A stretch of DNA of 32,942 nucleotides from Xanthobacteraceae bacterium (GCA_009694215.1 SHVN01000001.1:1-32942); one strand, 5' to 3'; counted from the stretch's first letter, positions 1 through 8,609 are shown. Translations and numbers: made by a program. The notes: generated by a model not told the origin, from the sequence alone.

Positions 1-51
1 GTCGAGCGCGGCGAGGTGATCGGCCGCGCGGCACTGCGCATCAACGGGTGA
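1..51 (+). CDS. C-terminal fragment, possibly zinc-type alcohol dehydrogenase (MDR family)
   Basis: Only the last 16 codons and a TGA stop (49-51) lie in the window; the gene starts to the left. The tail reads ERGEVIGRAALRING. An ending of the form 'G-x-[VI]-x-GRA-hydrophobic' is common at the C-terminus of zinc-dependent MDR alcohol/quinone dehydrogenases, and that is the only ground for the suggestion. The stop lies three bases before the next ATG, so this gene is probably the upstream member of the same + strand operon as the glutathione transferase. The fragment is too short to exclude another family. Confidence 0.4.
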   Translation, partial: VERGEVIGRAALRING

Positions 52-54
52 ACG

Positions 55-786
55 ATGATCGATCTGTATTCATGGCCGACCTCGAACGGCCACAAGGTCC
101 ACATCATGCTCGAGGAATGCGGGCTGCCGTACCGGGCGCATCCGGTGGTGATCGGCAAGGGCGAGCAGTTCCAGCCCTGGTTCCTCAAGATCAGCCCGAA
201 CAACAAGACCCCGGCGATGATCGACCGCGACGGGCCAGGGGGTAAGGAAATCTCGCTGTTCGAATCCGGCGCGATCCTGTTCTACCTCGCCGAGAAGTCC
301 GGCCGCTTCTTCCCCACCGAGCTGCTCAAGCGTCACGACTGCATGCAATGGCTGATGTTCCAGATGTCGAGCATCGGCCCGATGCTCGGCCAGGCGCATG
401 TGTTCTACAAGTACGGCCCCGACCATCATCCGCGCGAGAAGCTGGAGGTCGGCATCGAGCGCTACGTGCGCCAGGCCAACCGGCTCTACAATGTCATGGA
501 CCTGCATCTCGCGGATCGCGAGTGGTTTGCCGCGGGCGCATACACCATTGCCGACATGGCGGTGTTTCCGTGGCTACGGATGCCGTCGTTCCACGGCGTC
601 GAGATCGACGGATATCCGAACGTGAAGCGCTGGCGCGACGCCATCGCCGAACGTCCGGCGGTGCTGCACGCGCTGGAGGTGCTCAAGTCGAACAACCGCT
701 TCGTCAAGCACAGCGACGAAGAATGGGACATCCAGTTCGGCGCGACGCAGTTCGCCCACCGCGACGCCTCCGGAAAGATCGTGTGA
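55..786 (+). CDS. Glutathione S-transferase family protein, Nu-class (YfcG-like)
   Basis: A 243-residue cytosolic GST-fold protein. Residues 1-85 form the thioredoxin-like glutathione-binding domain and the rest is the helical C-terminal domain. The start closely resembles E. coli YfcG: Thr9 and Asn11 in the WPTSNGHK segment match the residues YfcG uses to contact the thiol. The cis-proline is Pro53 (NKTPAM), and the Glu70-Ser71 pair in LFESGAI matches the gamma-glutamyl binding site. SPNNK and GPMLGQ are further shared segments. Nu-class enzymes are known as disulfide-bond reductases with weak classical transferase activity, so a redox or glutathione-adduct role is inferred. In this operon it may act on an electrophilic catabolic intermediate. 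The ATG at 55 follows the previous stop by three bases; the RBS is weak. Confidence 0.88.
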   Translation: MIDLYSWPTSNGHKVHIMLEECGLPYRAHPVVIGKGEQFQPWFLKISPNNKTPAMIDRDGPGGKEISLFESGAILFYLAEKSGRFFPTELLKRHDCMQWLMFQMSSIGPMLGQAHVFYKYGPDHHPREKLEVGIERYVRQANRLYNVMDLHLADREWFAAGAYTIADMAVFPWLRMPSFHGVEIDGYPNVKRWRDAIAERPAVLHALEVLKSNNRFVKHSDEEWDIQFGATQFAHRDASGKIV

Positions 787-793
787 GGGCCAC

Positions 794-1837
794 GTGAGCG
801 AGCGCATTCTCATTGCGGCCGGGCCGCTGCGCGCCTTCGCGCGCGATATCTTCAATAAGGCGGGCCTCGTCGACGCGCAGGCCGCGGTCACCGCCGACGT
901 GCTGGTGTGGGCCGATCTGCGCGGCCTGCCCTCGCACGGGGTGCTGCGTATCCCGCGCTATGCGAGCTGGATCGGCAGCGGGCTGATCAACGCCAAAGCC
1001 GCGCCCAAGGTGGTGCTGCGCAAGGGCGCGGTGGCGAAGATCGACGGCGAGGGCGCCATCGGCCCCGCCGCCATGGCGCCCGCGGTGGAGACCGCGATCG
1101 CGCAGGCCCGCGAGCACGCGGTCGGCTGGGTTCTGGTGCGGGATCACACCCATGCCGGCGCCATCGGCTTCTATGCTTTGCGTGTCGCCGACGCAGGCTT
1201 CGCGGCCATCGTCATGTCGGCGCTGCGGCCGTTCATGGCCTATCACGGCTCGCGCGGCTCGGTCGTCTCGACCAACCCGCTCGCCATCGCCATGCCGGGC
1301 GGGCTGCTGCTCGACATGTCCACCTCCGCAAGCTCGCGCGGCAAGCTGGAAATGGCTAAAGGTACCGGCAAGCCGCTCACCCCCGGTATCGCGCTCGATC
1401 GCGACGGCCGGCCGACCGTCGATCCCAATGCGGCGGAGACGCTCACCCCGATGGCCGGCCCGAAGGGGGCGGGGCTCTCGCTGATGATCGAGGCCCTGAC
1501 CAGCGTCGCGCTTGGTAACCCGCTCATTGCCACCGCGCTGAACGACCCGAAGCTGATGACGAACTATCGCCAGAACAGCCTCGTCGTCGCCATGGACCCG
1601 GGCGTTCTCGGCGGCGCGGACGAGCTCAAGGCCCATGTCGCGGCGCTGGCGCAGACCGTCAAGGCGCAGCCGCGCGCCGAGGGTTTCGACGAGATCCTGA
1701 TGCCGGGCGAGCGCGGCGCGCGCGAGATGGAGCGGCGCAGCCGCGAGGGAATTTCAATCCCGGGCAAGACTTGGCAGCAGATCGCCGAGGTTGCGCGAAA
1801 GTTCGGCGTCACTCCACCCAGCGGGGCCAGCGCATGA
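794..1837 (+). CDS. LDH2/MDH2-family NAD(P)-dependent 2-hydroxyacid (malate/lactate/ureidoglycolate-type) dehydrogenase
   Basis: A 347-residue protein of usual family length, starting with GTG. The family signature SHGVLRIPRY is at residues 47-56, with catalytic-region His48. A second conserved segment, RDHTHAG (116-122), corresponds to the N-x-H-F-G loop; here the usual Phe-Gly is replaced by Ala-Gly. STNPLAIAMPGG (159-170) and GPKGAGLSLMIEAL (222-235) match the NAD-binding and C-terminal family motifs. The family reversibly oxidises 2-hydroxyacids such as malate, lactate, 2,3-diketogulonate or ureidoglycolate to 2-oxoacids in the cytoplasm; the actual substrate is not evident. The stop overlaps the next start in an ATGA arrangement, showing translational coupling to the alpha/beta hydrolase. 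Confidence 0.88.
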   Translation: MSERILIAAGPLRAFARDIFNKAGLVDAQAAVTADVLVWADLRGLPSHGVLRIPRYASWIGSGLINAKAAPKVVLRKGAVAKIDGEGAIGPAAMAPAVETAIAQAREHAVGWVLVRDHTHAGAIGFYALRVADAGFAAIVMSALRPFMAYHGSRGSVVSTNPLAIAMPGGLLLDMSTSASSRGKLEMAKGTGKPLTPGIALDRDGRPTVDPNAAETLTPMAGPKGAGLSLMIEALTSVALGNPLIATALNDPKLMTNYRQNSLVVAMDPGVLGGADELKAHVAALAQTVKAQPRAEGFDEILMPGERGAREMERRSREGISIPGKTWQQIAEVARKFGVTPPSGASA

Positions 1838-2622
1838 AGATAGCCGTCAACGGCTTCGATATGAACTTCAGGATCGAGGGGCTGGAGGGCGCGCCCTGGC
1901 TCACCTTCGCCAATTCGCTGGTGACCTCGCTGGAGATGTGGGACGAGCAGGTCCGCGCCCTGAAAGACCGCTACCGCATCCTGCGCTACGACATGCGCGG
2001 CCACGGCCGGACCGATACGCCGCGCGCCTCTTACACCGTGGCCGAACTGGCGGGCGACGTGCTGGGCCTCTGGGGCGCGCTCGGCGTCGATCGCAGCCAT
2101 TTCGTTGGGCTGTCGCTCGGCGGAATGATCGGGATTCATCTCGCCGCGCGGCATCCCAAGCGCTTCCGCTGCCTCGTCGCATCCGACTGCCGCGCCGACG
2201 CCAACGAGGCCTATCAGGGCGTGTTCGTCGAGCGAATCCGCATGACGCGCGAGAACGGCATGGCCGGCATGGTCGAGCCGACTCTGGCACGCTTCTTCAC
2301 CCAGCGCTTCATCGAATCCAATCCCTGCGCCGTCGCACGGATGAGCGGCATGATCCGTGGCACATCGGCCGAGGGCCACATCAGCTGCTGCGAGGCGTTG
2401 CGCGGGCTTTCGGAAGGCGCAAGTCTGCCGAAGATCGCCGTGCCGACGCTTTACCTGGGCGGCGAGCACGATCTCGGCGGACCGCCCGAGCTGATGCGGG
2501 CGATGGCGGCGGCCACGCCTGGCGCGCGCTATGCGATGATCGAGGGCGCCGGCCACATCTCCAACATCGAGGCGCCGGCGCGCTATCTCGCCGAAGTCGA
2601 ACAATTCCTAGCGGCGCATTGA
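1834..2622 (+). CDS. Alpha/beta hydrolase, 3-oxoadipate enol-lactonase-like
   Basis: A 262-residue alpha/beta-hydrolase fold enzyme. The nucleophile elbow is GLSLGG, with Ser94. The acid is Asp213 in LGGEHD and the catalytic His is His241 in GAGHISNIE. The segment YDMRGHGRTDTP (52-63) and the overall length are typical of PcaD-type enol-lactonases and related esterases. PcaD opens 3-oxoadipate enol-lactone in the protocatechuate/catechol branch; that specific role is inferred, since many small esterases look alike. The ATG at 1834 overlaps the preceding TGA by four bases. A longer reading frame begins upstream inside the dehydrogenase, but the coupled start gives the normal family N-terminus. 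Confidence 0.82.
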   Translation: MKIAVNGFDMNFRIEGLEGAPWLTFANSLVTSLEMWDEQVRALKDRYRILRYDMRGHGRTDTPRASYTVAELAGDVLGLWGALGVDRSHFVGLSLGGMIGIHLAARHPKRFRCLVASDCRADANEAYQGVFVERIRMTRENGMAGMVEPTLARFFTQRFIESNPCAVARMSGMIRGTSAEGHISCCEALRGLSEGASLPKIAVPTLYLGGEHDLGGPPELMRAMAAATPGARYAMIEGAGHISNIEAPARYLAEVEQFLAAH

Positions 2623-2630
2623 GCCTTCGT

Positions 2631-2674
2631 CGTCATTCCGGGTTCGCTCGCATTGCTCGCGCCCCGGAATGACG
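2631..2674. repeat. REP-like palindrome between convergent genes
   Basis: CGTCATTCCGGG (2631-2642) is the exact reverse complement of CCCGGAATGACG (2663-2674), with a 20-base GC-rich loop. It lies between the end of the + strand hydrolase (2622) and the end of the - strand MmgE/PrpD gene (2697). The arm sequence is shared with the element at 20382-20515. No T-tract follows on either strand, so it looks more like a dispersed palindromic repeat than a classic terminator, though it may still stop or stabilise both transcripts. Confidence 0.75.
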
Positions 2675-2696
2675 GCGGAGAGCTTTCAATACGTTG

Positions 2697-4094
2697 CTAG
2701 ATTTTCGCCAGCATCTCGACCAGCGGCGCGACGTCACCGGCCTTGTCGATGGCCCACAGCCGCTCCGACAATTCCTTCGCCCGCGCCTCGCCCAGCACTG
2801 GCCCGACCAGCCCGAGGAATTTCGCGATCAAGCCTTCGTCGTCAAGCGGCACCTGGCGCGAGCCCCAGGCCTCGTCGGCCTGGCGCACGAACTTGCCCTG
2901 CGGCGTCGTCACCGTGACGCGCGCGGGGCGCAGCTTCGGATAGAGCTGGTCGATCTCGGCGGGCGCCGTGACGGTGAGCTTGCGCGCGAACTCGGCGAAC
3001 GCCGGGTCCTTCCGGGTCTTGTCGTCGAAATGCTCGAACTTGATGCCGCGATAGCGCGCCGCGAGCCCCATCAGATACGGAAAGCTCAATTGCGCGCTGG
3101 CGAAGTCGTCCCACGGCACATGCGCGTGCTCGGTCGCGATCTTGTAAGTCTCGACGTCGACCGTCTTGATGTCCTCGAATGAAATCTTCTCGTCGTTACA
3201 CAGGCCGAACATCGCCTCGACCGCCGGCTGGATGTGGCGGCAGCAGGCATAGGGCTTGATGTAGCAGTCGGTGATGCCGTACTCGGCCTGCGGCGGGAGC
3301 GCGATCGGCCGCGCCTTGTCGATGCGGCCGAAGGCGAAGGCCTGCATGAAGCCGTCGCGTCCCTCGATGACGTTCGGCGGGCCTTCGGTGCCCTGCTCGG
3401 CCAGTAGCGCCGCCTGCATTCCTTCTCGCGAAGCATGACCGGCGTGCAGCCGCTTGATGTCGCCGCCGCCGGCGACGAAGGCGAACAGCCCGGCCGAGCT
3501 CGACGCCGCAATCCCGAGCGCGTTGGCGAATTGCTGCGCGTTCAGACCGCGCAGCTTGCCCGTCGCCATCGCCGCGCCGAATGGCCCGACCGCGCTGGTC
3601 GGATGAAAGCCGCGCTGGCGGAGGTCCGGCGCGCAGGCGCGGGCGAGGCAGATGTTGGTCTCGTATCCGGCGACCACCGCCTCGATCAGCGCGCGGCCCG
3701 ACGCGTGCCTGTCGTAGGCTATGGCGAGCACCGCCGGAATGACGACGCAGCCGCAGTGCGCCGAGCCGTGGCGGTAGCCGTCGTCCAGCTCGATGCCGTG
3801 TGCAGCCGTACCGCCGAGGAAAGCGGCGTCCAGCAGGTCGGCACGCCGGGCGCGGCCAGGGACGGGGATTTTCCCCGCCGGCCGCACTGCCTTGATCACG
3901 GTCTCGGCCTGCGTCGCGATGGTGCCGCCGGCGCCCGCGATCATCACGCCGACGGTGTCGAGCAGGTGCCGCCGCGCGTAGTGGCGGGCGTCCTCGGGCA
4001 GCGCGTCGTAGCGCAAGCTCCCGGTGAACTGCACGATCCGATCGGTGGCCCCCGCGGCGGGCTGCAGCGTGTGGATGGCTTCGGCGTGGGACAT
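2697..4094 (-). CDS. MmgE/PrpD family protein (2-methylcitrate dehydratase-like)
   Basis: A 465-residue protein of the usual MmgE/PrpD length. The N-terminal helical domain carries LLDTVGVMIAGAG (44-56). Further on are GTAAHGIELDDGYRHGS and AHCGCVVIPAVLAIA, which correspond to the family's conserved 'AHALDFDD...HPG...PA' block, and CCRHIQPAVEA in the second half. Known members are 2-methylcitrate dehydratase, cis-aconitate decarboxylase and an iminodisuccinate epimerase, all acting on polycarboxylic acids; the substrate here cannot be assigned. It is the last gene of a nine-gene - strand operon, 27 bases after the alpha/beta hydrolase, downstream of four carboxylate-type binding proteins, which agrees with a carboxylic-acid substrate. 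Confidence 0.9.
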   Translation of the reverse strand: MSHAEAIHTLQPAAGATDRIVQFTGSLRYDALPEDARHYARRHLLDTVGVMIAGAGGTIATQAETVIKAVRPAGKIPVPGRARRADLLDAAFLGGTAAHGIELDDGYRHGSAHCGCVVIPAVLAIAYDRHASGRALIEAVVAGYETNICLARACAPDLRQRGFHPTSAVGPFGAAMATGKLRGLNAQQFANALGIAASSSAGLFAFVAGGGDIKRLHAGHASREGMQAALLAEQGTEGPPNVIEGRDGFMQAFAFGRIDKARPIALPPQAEYGITDCYIKPYACCRHIQPAVEAMFGLCNDEKISFEDIKTVDVETYKIATEHAHVPWDDFASAQLSFPYLMGLAARYRGIKFEHFDDKTRKDPAFAEFARKLTVTAPAEIDQLYPKLRPARVTVTTPQGKFVRQADEAWGSRQVPLDDEGLIAKFLGLVGPVLGEARAKELSERLWAIDKAGDVAPLVEMLAKI

Positions 4095-4121
4095 GGGCAG
4101 TTCTCCGATGGCGGCCGGAGC

Positions 4122-4970
4122 TTACGCCGCCCCGCGAATCTTCTCCAGCACCGGCAGGAGGTAGGAAATGAACTTCGGCGGATCCTCGCTCATCGGGAAA
4201 TGGCCAAGGCCCTTCATGATCGTGGCCTGCGCGCCGGTGCGTCTGGCGATGTCGAGCGTGCCCTCGCTGGTGCAGGAGTAGTCGTACTCGCCGGTGAGCA
4301 GATAGAGGTTCGAGGCGCGGCCGTCGATCTCGTCGATCTTGCCGCGGATGTCGCCGTCGACCTTGTAGAAATGCAGATCGCCCTTGAAGATCCCCGGCCC
4401 GCTTTGCAGGTAATGCCACAGCGTCTCCCAGCGGTGATTGTCCGGCGCGGTCGGCGCGATCAGCCCCGACACCACGCCGGCGGAGACTTCGCCGCCGTGC
4501 ACGTCCGGCCGGTGCAGCCACTCAACATCGTAGTAGGGCGCGACATGGGCGGCACTTTCGAGCCCGATGATCGCGCGGAAGCGCTTGGCGTGCTGGTGCG
4601 CGAGATAGAGCACGATGCGTCCGCCGATCGAGCAGCCCATCACCACCGGCCTGTCGAGCTCGAGCGCATCGGCGATCTCCAGGATCATCTGGATGTAGCC
4701 GTGCGAGGTGAGCTTGTATTCCTCGTTCTGATAACCCTCGGGCGGCGACGACTTGCCGTGCCACGGCATGTCGAACACGATGACGCGATAGTTGTCGATG
4801 ATGCGCTTGTCGTTGAGCAGCCCGCGGTACTGCCGTCCGTCGGAGCCGGCGGTGTGCAGGCAGAGGAGCGGAATGCCCTGGCCCGCCTCCTCGATGTAGA
4901 GCCGGTGCGGGCGGTCGAGCAGCGTGAGATCGAGATAGCGCCCGGTGATGGGCTCGAAGCGCGGGCTCAT
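4122..4970 (-). CDS. Alpha/beta hydrolase
   Basis: A 282-residue alpha/beta hydrolase. The nucleophile elbow is MGCSIGG with Ser114, the acid is Asp230 in LTGEYD, and the catalytic His is His257 in GLGHFPM. HTAGSDGRQYR (39-49) is the likely oxyanion-hole loop and FDMPWHGKS follows. The start is fixed by a strong Shine-Dalgarno (AAGGAGG on the - strand, about 4975-4981) and by a four-base ATGA overlap with the SCP2-like gene upstream. Its family includes C-C bond hydrolases and esterases used in ring-cleavage pathways; the precise substrate is unknown. It is clearly a different lineage from the hydrolase at 1834-2622. Confidence 0.85.
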   Translation of the reverse strand: MSPRFEPITGRYLDLTLLDRPHRLYIEEAGQGIPLLCLHTAGSDGRQYRGLLNDKRIIDNYRVIVFDMPWHGKSSPPEGYQNEEYKLTSHGYIQMILEIADALELDRPVVMGCSIGGRIVLYLAHQHAKRFRAIIGLESAAHVAPYYDVEWLHRPDVHGGEVSAGVVSGLIAPTAPDNHRWETLWHYLQSGPGIFKGDLHFYKVDGDIRGKIDEIDGRASNLYLLTGEYDYSCTSEGTLDIARRTGAQATIMKGLGHFPMSEDPPKFISYLLPVLEKIRGAA

Positions 4971-5329
4971 GCGGCCTCCTTGCGCGGAGCGGCGAGCACG
5001 TCCTTGATGTAGAGCAGGTTCGCCATGAACGGATGCAGGTCGCCCTCGATCTTGAGCTTGCCGCGCTTGAACAGAGCGAAAATGTCGTTGTGGCCGGGCT
5101 CCGGCACCTTCTTCCAGAACATCTCCCATTCGTCGCGCGGCGCGCGCAGCGCGAAGCTGTAGTTCGGCGTGACGAACGGGCCGGGCGTGATCGATACGAC
5201 GCGGCCCTCGATGATTTTGATCAGATAGCCCCGGTCGCCGATTTCCACGAGAAACGTGGTGCTGAGGAAGCGCCCGCGCCGAATGAGGTGGGCGTCGGAA
5301 TTCACCATATCGGGAATGCGTTCGATCAT
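4967..5329 (-). CDS. Small SCP2-like (sterol carrier protein 2 domain) protein
   Basis: A 120-residue cytosolic protein without a signal peptide. The C-terminal half (FALRAPRDEWEMFWKKVPEP, then IFALFKRGKLKIEGDLHPFM) resembles the SCP2 fold, in which a hydrophobic tunnel binds lipids or acyl-CoA. A short GRFLSTTFLVEIGDRGYLIKI beta segment precedes it. The assignment is by pattern and moderate. Translation is coupled to the downstream hydrolase (ATGA) and the gene follows the acyl-CoA synthetase by 12 bases. A role in presenting a hydrophobic or CoA-bound substrate to the hydrolase is a reasonable inference, not shown by the sequence. Confidence 0.65.
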   Translation of the reverse strand: MIERIPDMVNSDAHLIRRGRFLSTTFLVEIGDRGYLIKIIEGRVVSITPGPFVTPNYSFALRAPRDEWEMFWKKVPEPGHNDIFALFKRGKLKIEGDLHPFMANLLYIKDVLAAPRKEAA

Positions 5330-5341
5330 GCGATTGTCCTC

Positions 5342-7396
5342 CTACGCGAGCCTCACCAGTGCATCGACGGCGATGACGCCTTCGCCCTTGGGTTTGACGA
5401 TCAGCGGATTGACCTCGGCCTCTGCAACGGTGGGCCCATCCTGTACGGCAAGCTGCGACAGCGATACCAGCGCCTGCGCCAGCGCATCGAGATCGCCCGC
5501 GGGCCTGCCGCGATAGCCGGCCAGAGCCTTCAGCGCTGCGACCTCGCCGATCATGGCCCTGGCCTCGGCGAGATCGACCGGCGCGAGCCGGAGGCTTCGG
5601 TCGCGGTGGATTTCGGCGAGGATGCCGCCCGCCGCCAGCATCACCAGCGGGCCGGCGTCGGCATCCAGCCGATAGCCGATCAGCACTTCGCCGATTCCGG
5701 AAACCATCGGCTGCACCAGCACGCGATCCACGTTCGTCACCTGCCTGATTTTCGCGACGGCCGCGAGCAACGCATCGCCGTCCCGCACGTTCAGGACCAC
5801 GCCGCCGACGTCGGACTTGTGCGCGATTGTTTCGGACAGCGCCTTGACCGCGACGGGAAAAGAAAAGGGCAGGGCGGGCGCCTGCGCGATGCTGGAAGCG
5901 AGCGCGATGGATTGCGCATGGGGCACGCCAACCCGATGCAGCAGCGCATAGGCTTCGAGCTCATCGAGCATCCGGTCTGCGCCGGATACGTTGGCCGCTC
6001 GCACTTCGATCCGTCTCGGCGCGCGACGCTGCAGCGCAGCCGCTACTGCGTCGGCGCAGGCCTCGGGCGTGTGGAAATTCGGCACGCCGGCCGCCGCGAG
6101 CCGCGCCAGCGCGTCGGGCGCTTCCGGCACCAGGAACGCGGCGATCGGCTTGCCTGCCCCCGCGCTGTCGACGATCGGCTTCACCGCCAGATCGGGATAG
6201 AACCGCGCCGAGGAGCCGACCACGACCACCACCAGGTCGAACTCGGGCGCCGTGGTCAGCACGTCGAGCGCGCCTTTCATCACCTTGTATTGCGCGCCGG
6301 CGAGCGTGAGGTCGATCAGCCGCGCCGGCGTGACATCGACATCGGTGACGGCCTTGATGCGCGCCAGCGTCTGCGGGGTTGGCGGCTCGACGGCGACGCC
6401 GCGGGTGGCCAGTGGATCGACCACCATGGTCGCGCCGCCCGCCGTTGTCGTCATCACCGCGACGGTCGGTCGCCTTGCGCCGCGGGCGGGCACAGGCACG
6501 CGGGCCAGCAGCGGAAATCCCTCGATCAATCCCTCCAGCGTGTCGATGCGGGCGATGCCGCATTCGGCAAGGAACATGCCGGCGATGTCGTCCTCGCCGG
6601 CGAGCGCGCCGGTGTGCGACACCGCAAGCTCCCGCGCCGCGGCCGACCTGCCGAGCTTGAAGGCGAGAATGGGCTTGCCCCGCTTCGCCGCTTCCAGCGC
6701 GAAGGCGCGCAGCGCCCCGGCCTTCCGCATGGTTTCGAGAAACAGCACATAGCCGTCGATGCCGGGATCATCGAGCGTGGCTTGGCAAATCTCGCCGATC
6801 GAAAGGTCGACCTCGTTGCCGACCGAAACCAGGCCGGCGAAGTGGATGCCGCGCGCCTTGCCGCGCGAGAGAAACGTTCCGATCATGCCGCCGGAATGTG
6901 AGGCGGCGAAGATGCGGCCGACCGGGAGATCTGGCTCGTCGAACGCGGCGTTGGCGGTGAGGAAGGTCTTGTGGCGCAGATCGACCACGCCGAGGCTCGA
7001 CGGGCCGACGAGGCGCGTGCCGCTCCTGGCGCACACCTCGCGAATGCGCCTCTCGCGCTCAATGCCTTCCGCGCCGGTCTCGGAAAAACCGTTGGCGAGC
7101 GCGGTCACCACCGGCACGCCGATCCGGCCGCATTCCTCGATCGCCTCCATCGTCGCCTCGGTCGACGCGACGATATAGGCGTGGTCCGGCACCTCTGGCA
7201 GATCGGCAAGCGACGGCCACGCATGCTCGCCCAGCACCTCGTCGCGCCGCGGATTGATCGGATAGACGCGCCCGGCGTAGCCCGCCTGACGCAGGTATTT
7301 GAGCGGCCGGCCCGCCGTTTTCGTCGCGTCGTTGGATTGGCCGATGATTGCGACCGACTGCGGCGCGAGCAGCACCTGCGACAGCGGCTTCTTCAC
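5342..7396 (-). CDS. Acyl-CoA synthetase, NDP-forming (acetate--CoA ligase family, fused alpha-beta)
   Basis: A 684-residue single-chain NDP-forming acyl-CoA synthetase. Residues 10-110 are the CoA-binding Rossmann domain (SVAIIGQSND at the start, VYPINPRRDEVLG). Residues 130-290 are the succinyl-CoA-ligase-like domains, with GPSSLGVVDL, SHSGGMIGTFL and the phosphohistidine motif SHTGALAG (His261). The C-terminal part is an ATP-grasp domain with AHKSDVGGVVLNV and EAEVNPLIV. The family converts a carboxylic acid, CoA and ATP into acyl-CoA, ADP and phosphate; which acid is unknown. The GTG start overlaps the acyl-CoA dehydrogenase stop (GTGA), so the two are translationally coupled and probably catalyse successive steps. 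A longer frame extends upstream into the dehydrogenase but has no family support. Confidence 0.9.
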   Translation of the reverse strand: MKKPLSQVLLAPQSVAIIGQSNDATKTAGRPLKYLRQAGYAGRVYPINPRRDEVLGEHAWPSLADLPEVPDHAYIVASTEATMEAIEECGRIGVPVVTALANGFSETGAEGIERERRIREVCARSGTRLVGPSSLGVVDLRHKTFLTANAAFDEPDLPVGRIFAASHSGGMIGTFLSRGKARGIHFAGLVSVGNEVDLSIGEICQATLDDPGIDGYVLFLETMRKAGALRAFALEAAKRGKPILAFKLGRSAAARELAVSHTGALAGEDDIAGMFLAECGIARIDTLEGLIEGFPLLARVPVPARGARRPTVAVMTTTAGGATMVVDPLATRGVAVEPPTPQTLARIKAVTDVDVTPARLIDLTLAGAQYKVMKGALDVLTTAPEFDLVVVVVGSSARFYPDLAVKPIVDSAGAGKPIAAFLVPEAPDALARLAAAGVPNFHTPEACADAVAAALQRRAPRRIEVRAANVSGADRMLDELEAYALLHRVGVPHAQSIALASSIAQAPALPFSFPVAVKALSETIAHKSDVGGVVLNVRDGDALLAAVAKIRQVTNVDRVLVQPMVSGIGEVLIGYRLDADAGPLVMLAAGGILAEIHRDRSLRLAPVDLAEARAMIGEVAALKALAGYRGRPAGDLDALAQALVSLSQLAVQDGPTVAEAEVNPLIVKPKGEGVIAVDALVRLA

Positions 7397-8568
7397 TCGG
7401 CCGCCTCGGACGATTTCGGCTTCGGCGGGCGCTGGTCGAATCTCCGGTCGAACACGTGCTCGGCGATGCGGTTCTTCAGCATCTCGACCGAGCCGCCGGC
7501 GATCATCCAGCCGCGGCAGCGCCGCATGCAGTATTCGACGAGCGACGACTTGCTGTAGCCGGCGGCGCCCATGATCTGCACCGCCTCGTGCGCGACCTCG
7601 AAGCCGGTCTGGTTGCATGCGGCTTTCGCGACTGCGGTCTCATAGGCCGACGGCAAGCCTTTGTCGGCATTCGCGGCCGCTCGATAAAGAAGAAGCTGCG
7701 CGCCTTCGAGCTTGATCGCCATGTCGGCGAACTTCCATTGCAGACCCTGGAATTCGGCGAGCGGCCGGCCAAACTGTTGGCGCACGCCGGCGTACTCGCG
7801 CGCCCGCTCGTAGCAGTAGCGGCCGAAGGCGAGCGACCGCGCGGTGTTGCCCAGACGCTCGACGTTGAAGCTCGCCATCTGCTTCTTGAAGCCGCCGGGG
7901 CCAAGCAGCACGTTCTCGGCCGGGATGCGGCAATTGTCGAAATGCAGTTCGCTCCACTGCTCGCCGCTCATGAACTCCTGCGGCGGGCCGATGGTGAAGC
8001 CCGGCGTGCCGCGCTCGATCAGCACCGAGCCGATTCCGCCGACGCCTGGCCCGTAGCGCACGTACACGAGAAAGACTGCGGCCTCCGGGCTGAAGGTGGA
8101 GAACACCTTGGTGCCGTTGACGATGTAGTTCGTGCCGTCTGGCTTGGCGCTGGTCTTCAGATCGGTCGCGGCCGAGCCTGCGTCAGGCTCGCTCATGCCG
8201 AGACTGATGACGGCGTTGCCCGCGAGGCACTCCGTCAGCCACTTTTTCTTTTGATACGCCGAGCCGTATTCGGCGAAGGTGCGAATCGGCCCGAAGTTGC
8301 CGAACTGCACGACGTCGGCGCTGCGCGGGCAGATCGCGGCGGTCTGCTCGATGGCGATCACCGCGTCCATCAGCGAGCCGCCCTGGCCGCAGTCGGCTTC
8401 CGGGATGGTGATGCCCATCAGGCCCTGCCGGCTCATCAGCTTGGCCACGTCGAACGGAAAGCGAGGATCGTGCGCGCGCTTGAGCGCGTCTTTTTCCAGA
8501 TGCGTCTGTGCGAAACGGCGAACCGAGTCCGCGAACAGCTTCTGCTCTTCGGTGAAGTCGAAGTTCAT
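7393..8568 (-). CDS. Acyl-CoA dehydrogenase family protein
   Basis: A 391-residue FAD-dependent acyl-CoA dehydrogenase with all three domains. The N-terminal helical domain begins MNFDFTEEQKLF. The middle beta domain has LGMSEPDAGSAATDLKT (123-139) and NGTKVFST. The C-terminal helical domain has RQQFGRPLAEFQGLQWKFADM (263-283) and QIMGAAGYSK (331-340). At the site where short- and medium-chain enzymes have Glu in 'YEGT', this protein has AGGS (Gly358), so any catalytic base must lie elsewhere, as in long-chain or isovaleryl enzymes. It would oxidise the acyl-CoA made by the coupled downstream synthetase. Length is normal. The RBS is weak, and 41 bases separate it from the last binding-protein gene. 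Confidence 0.9.
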   Translation of the reverse strand: MNFDFTEEQKLFADSVRRFAQTHLEKDALKRAHDPRFPFDVAKLMSRQGLMGITIPEADCGQGGSLMDAVIAIEQTAAICPRSADVVQFGNFGPIRTFAEYGSAYQKKKWLTECLAGNAVISLGMSEPDAGSAATDLKTSAKPDGTNYIVNGTKVFSTFSPEAAVFLVYVRYGPGVGGIGSVLIERGTPGFTIGPPQEFMSGEQWSELHFDNCRIPAENVLLGPGGFKKQMASFNVERLGNTARSLAFGRYCYERAREYAGVRQQFGRPLAEFQGLQWKFADMAIKLEGAQLLLYRAAANADKGLPSAYETAVAKAACNQTGFEVAHEAVQIMGAAGYSKSSLVEYCMRRCRGWMIAGGSVEMLKNRIAEHVFDRRFDQRPPKPKSSEAAE

Positions 8569-8609
8569 GGCTTACTCTAACATCACACGCGGGCGCGGAG
8601 CGAGTTCCG

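Noticed and set aside
3435-5012. A 525-codon + strand frame over MmgE/PrpD and the hydrolase
   Set aside because: Same shadow pattern, and it crosses two well-supported - strand genes.
5033-6901. A 622-codon open frame on the + strand over the acyl-CoA synthetase
   Set aside because: Shadow of a high-GC gene: the composition is Arg/His/Asp-rich and low in ordinary hydrophobic pattern, while the - strand frame has complete family motifs.
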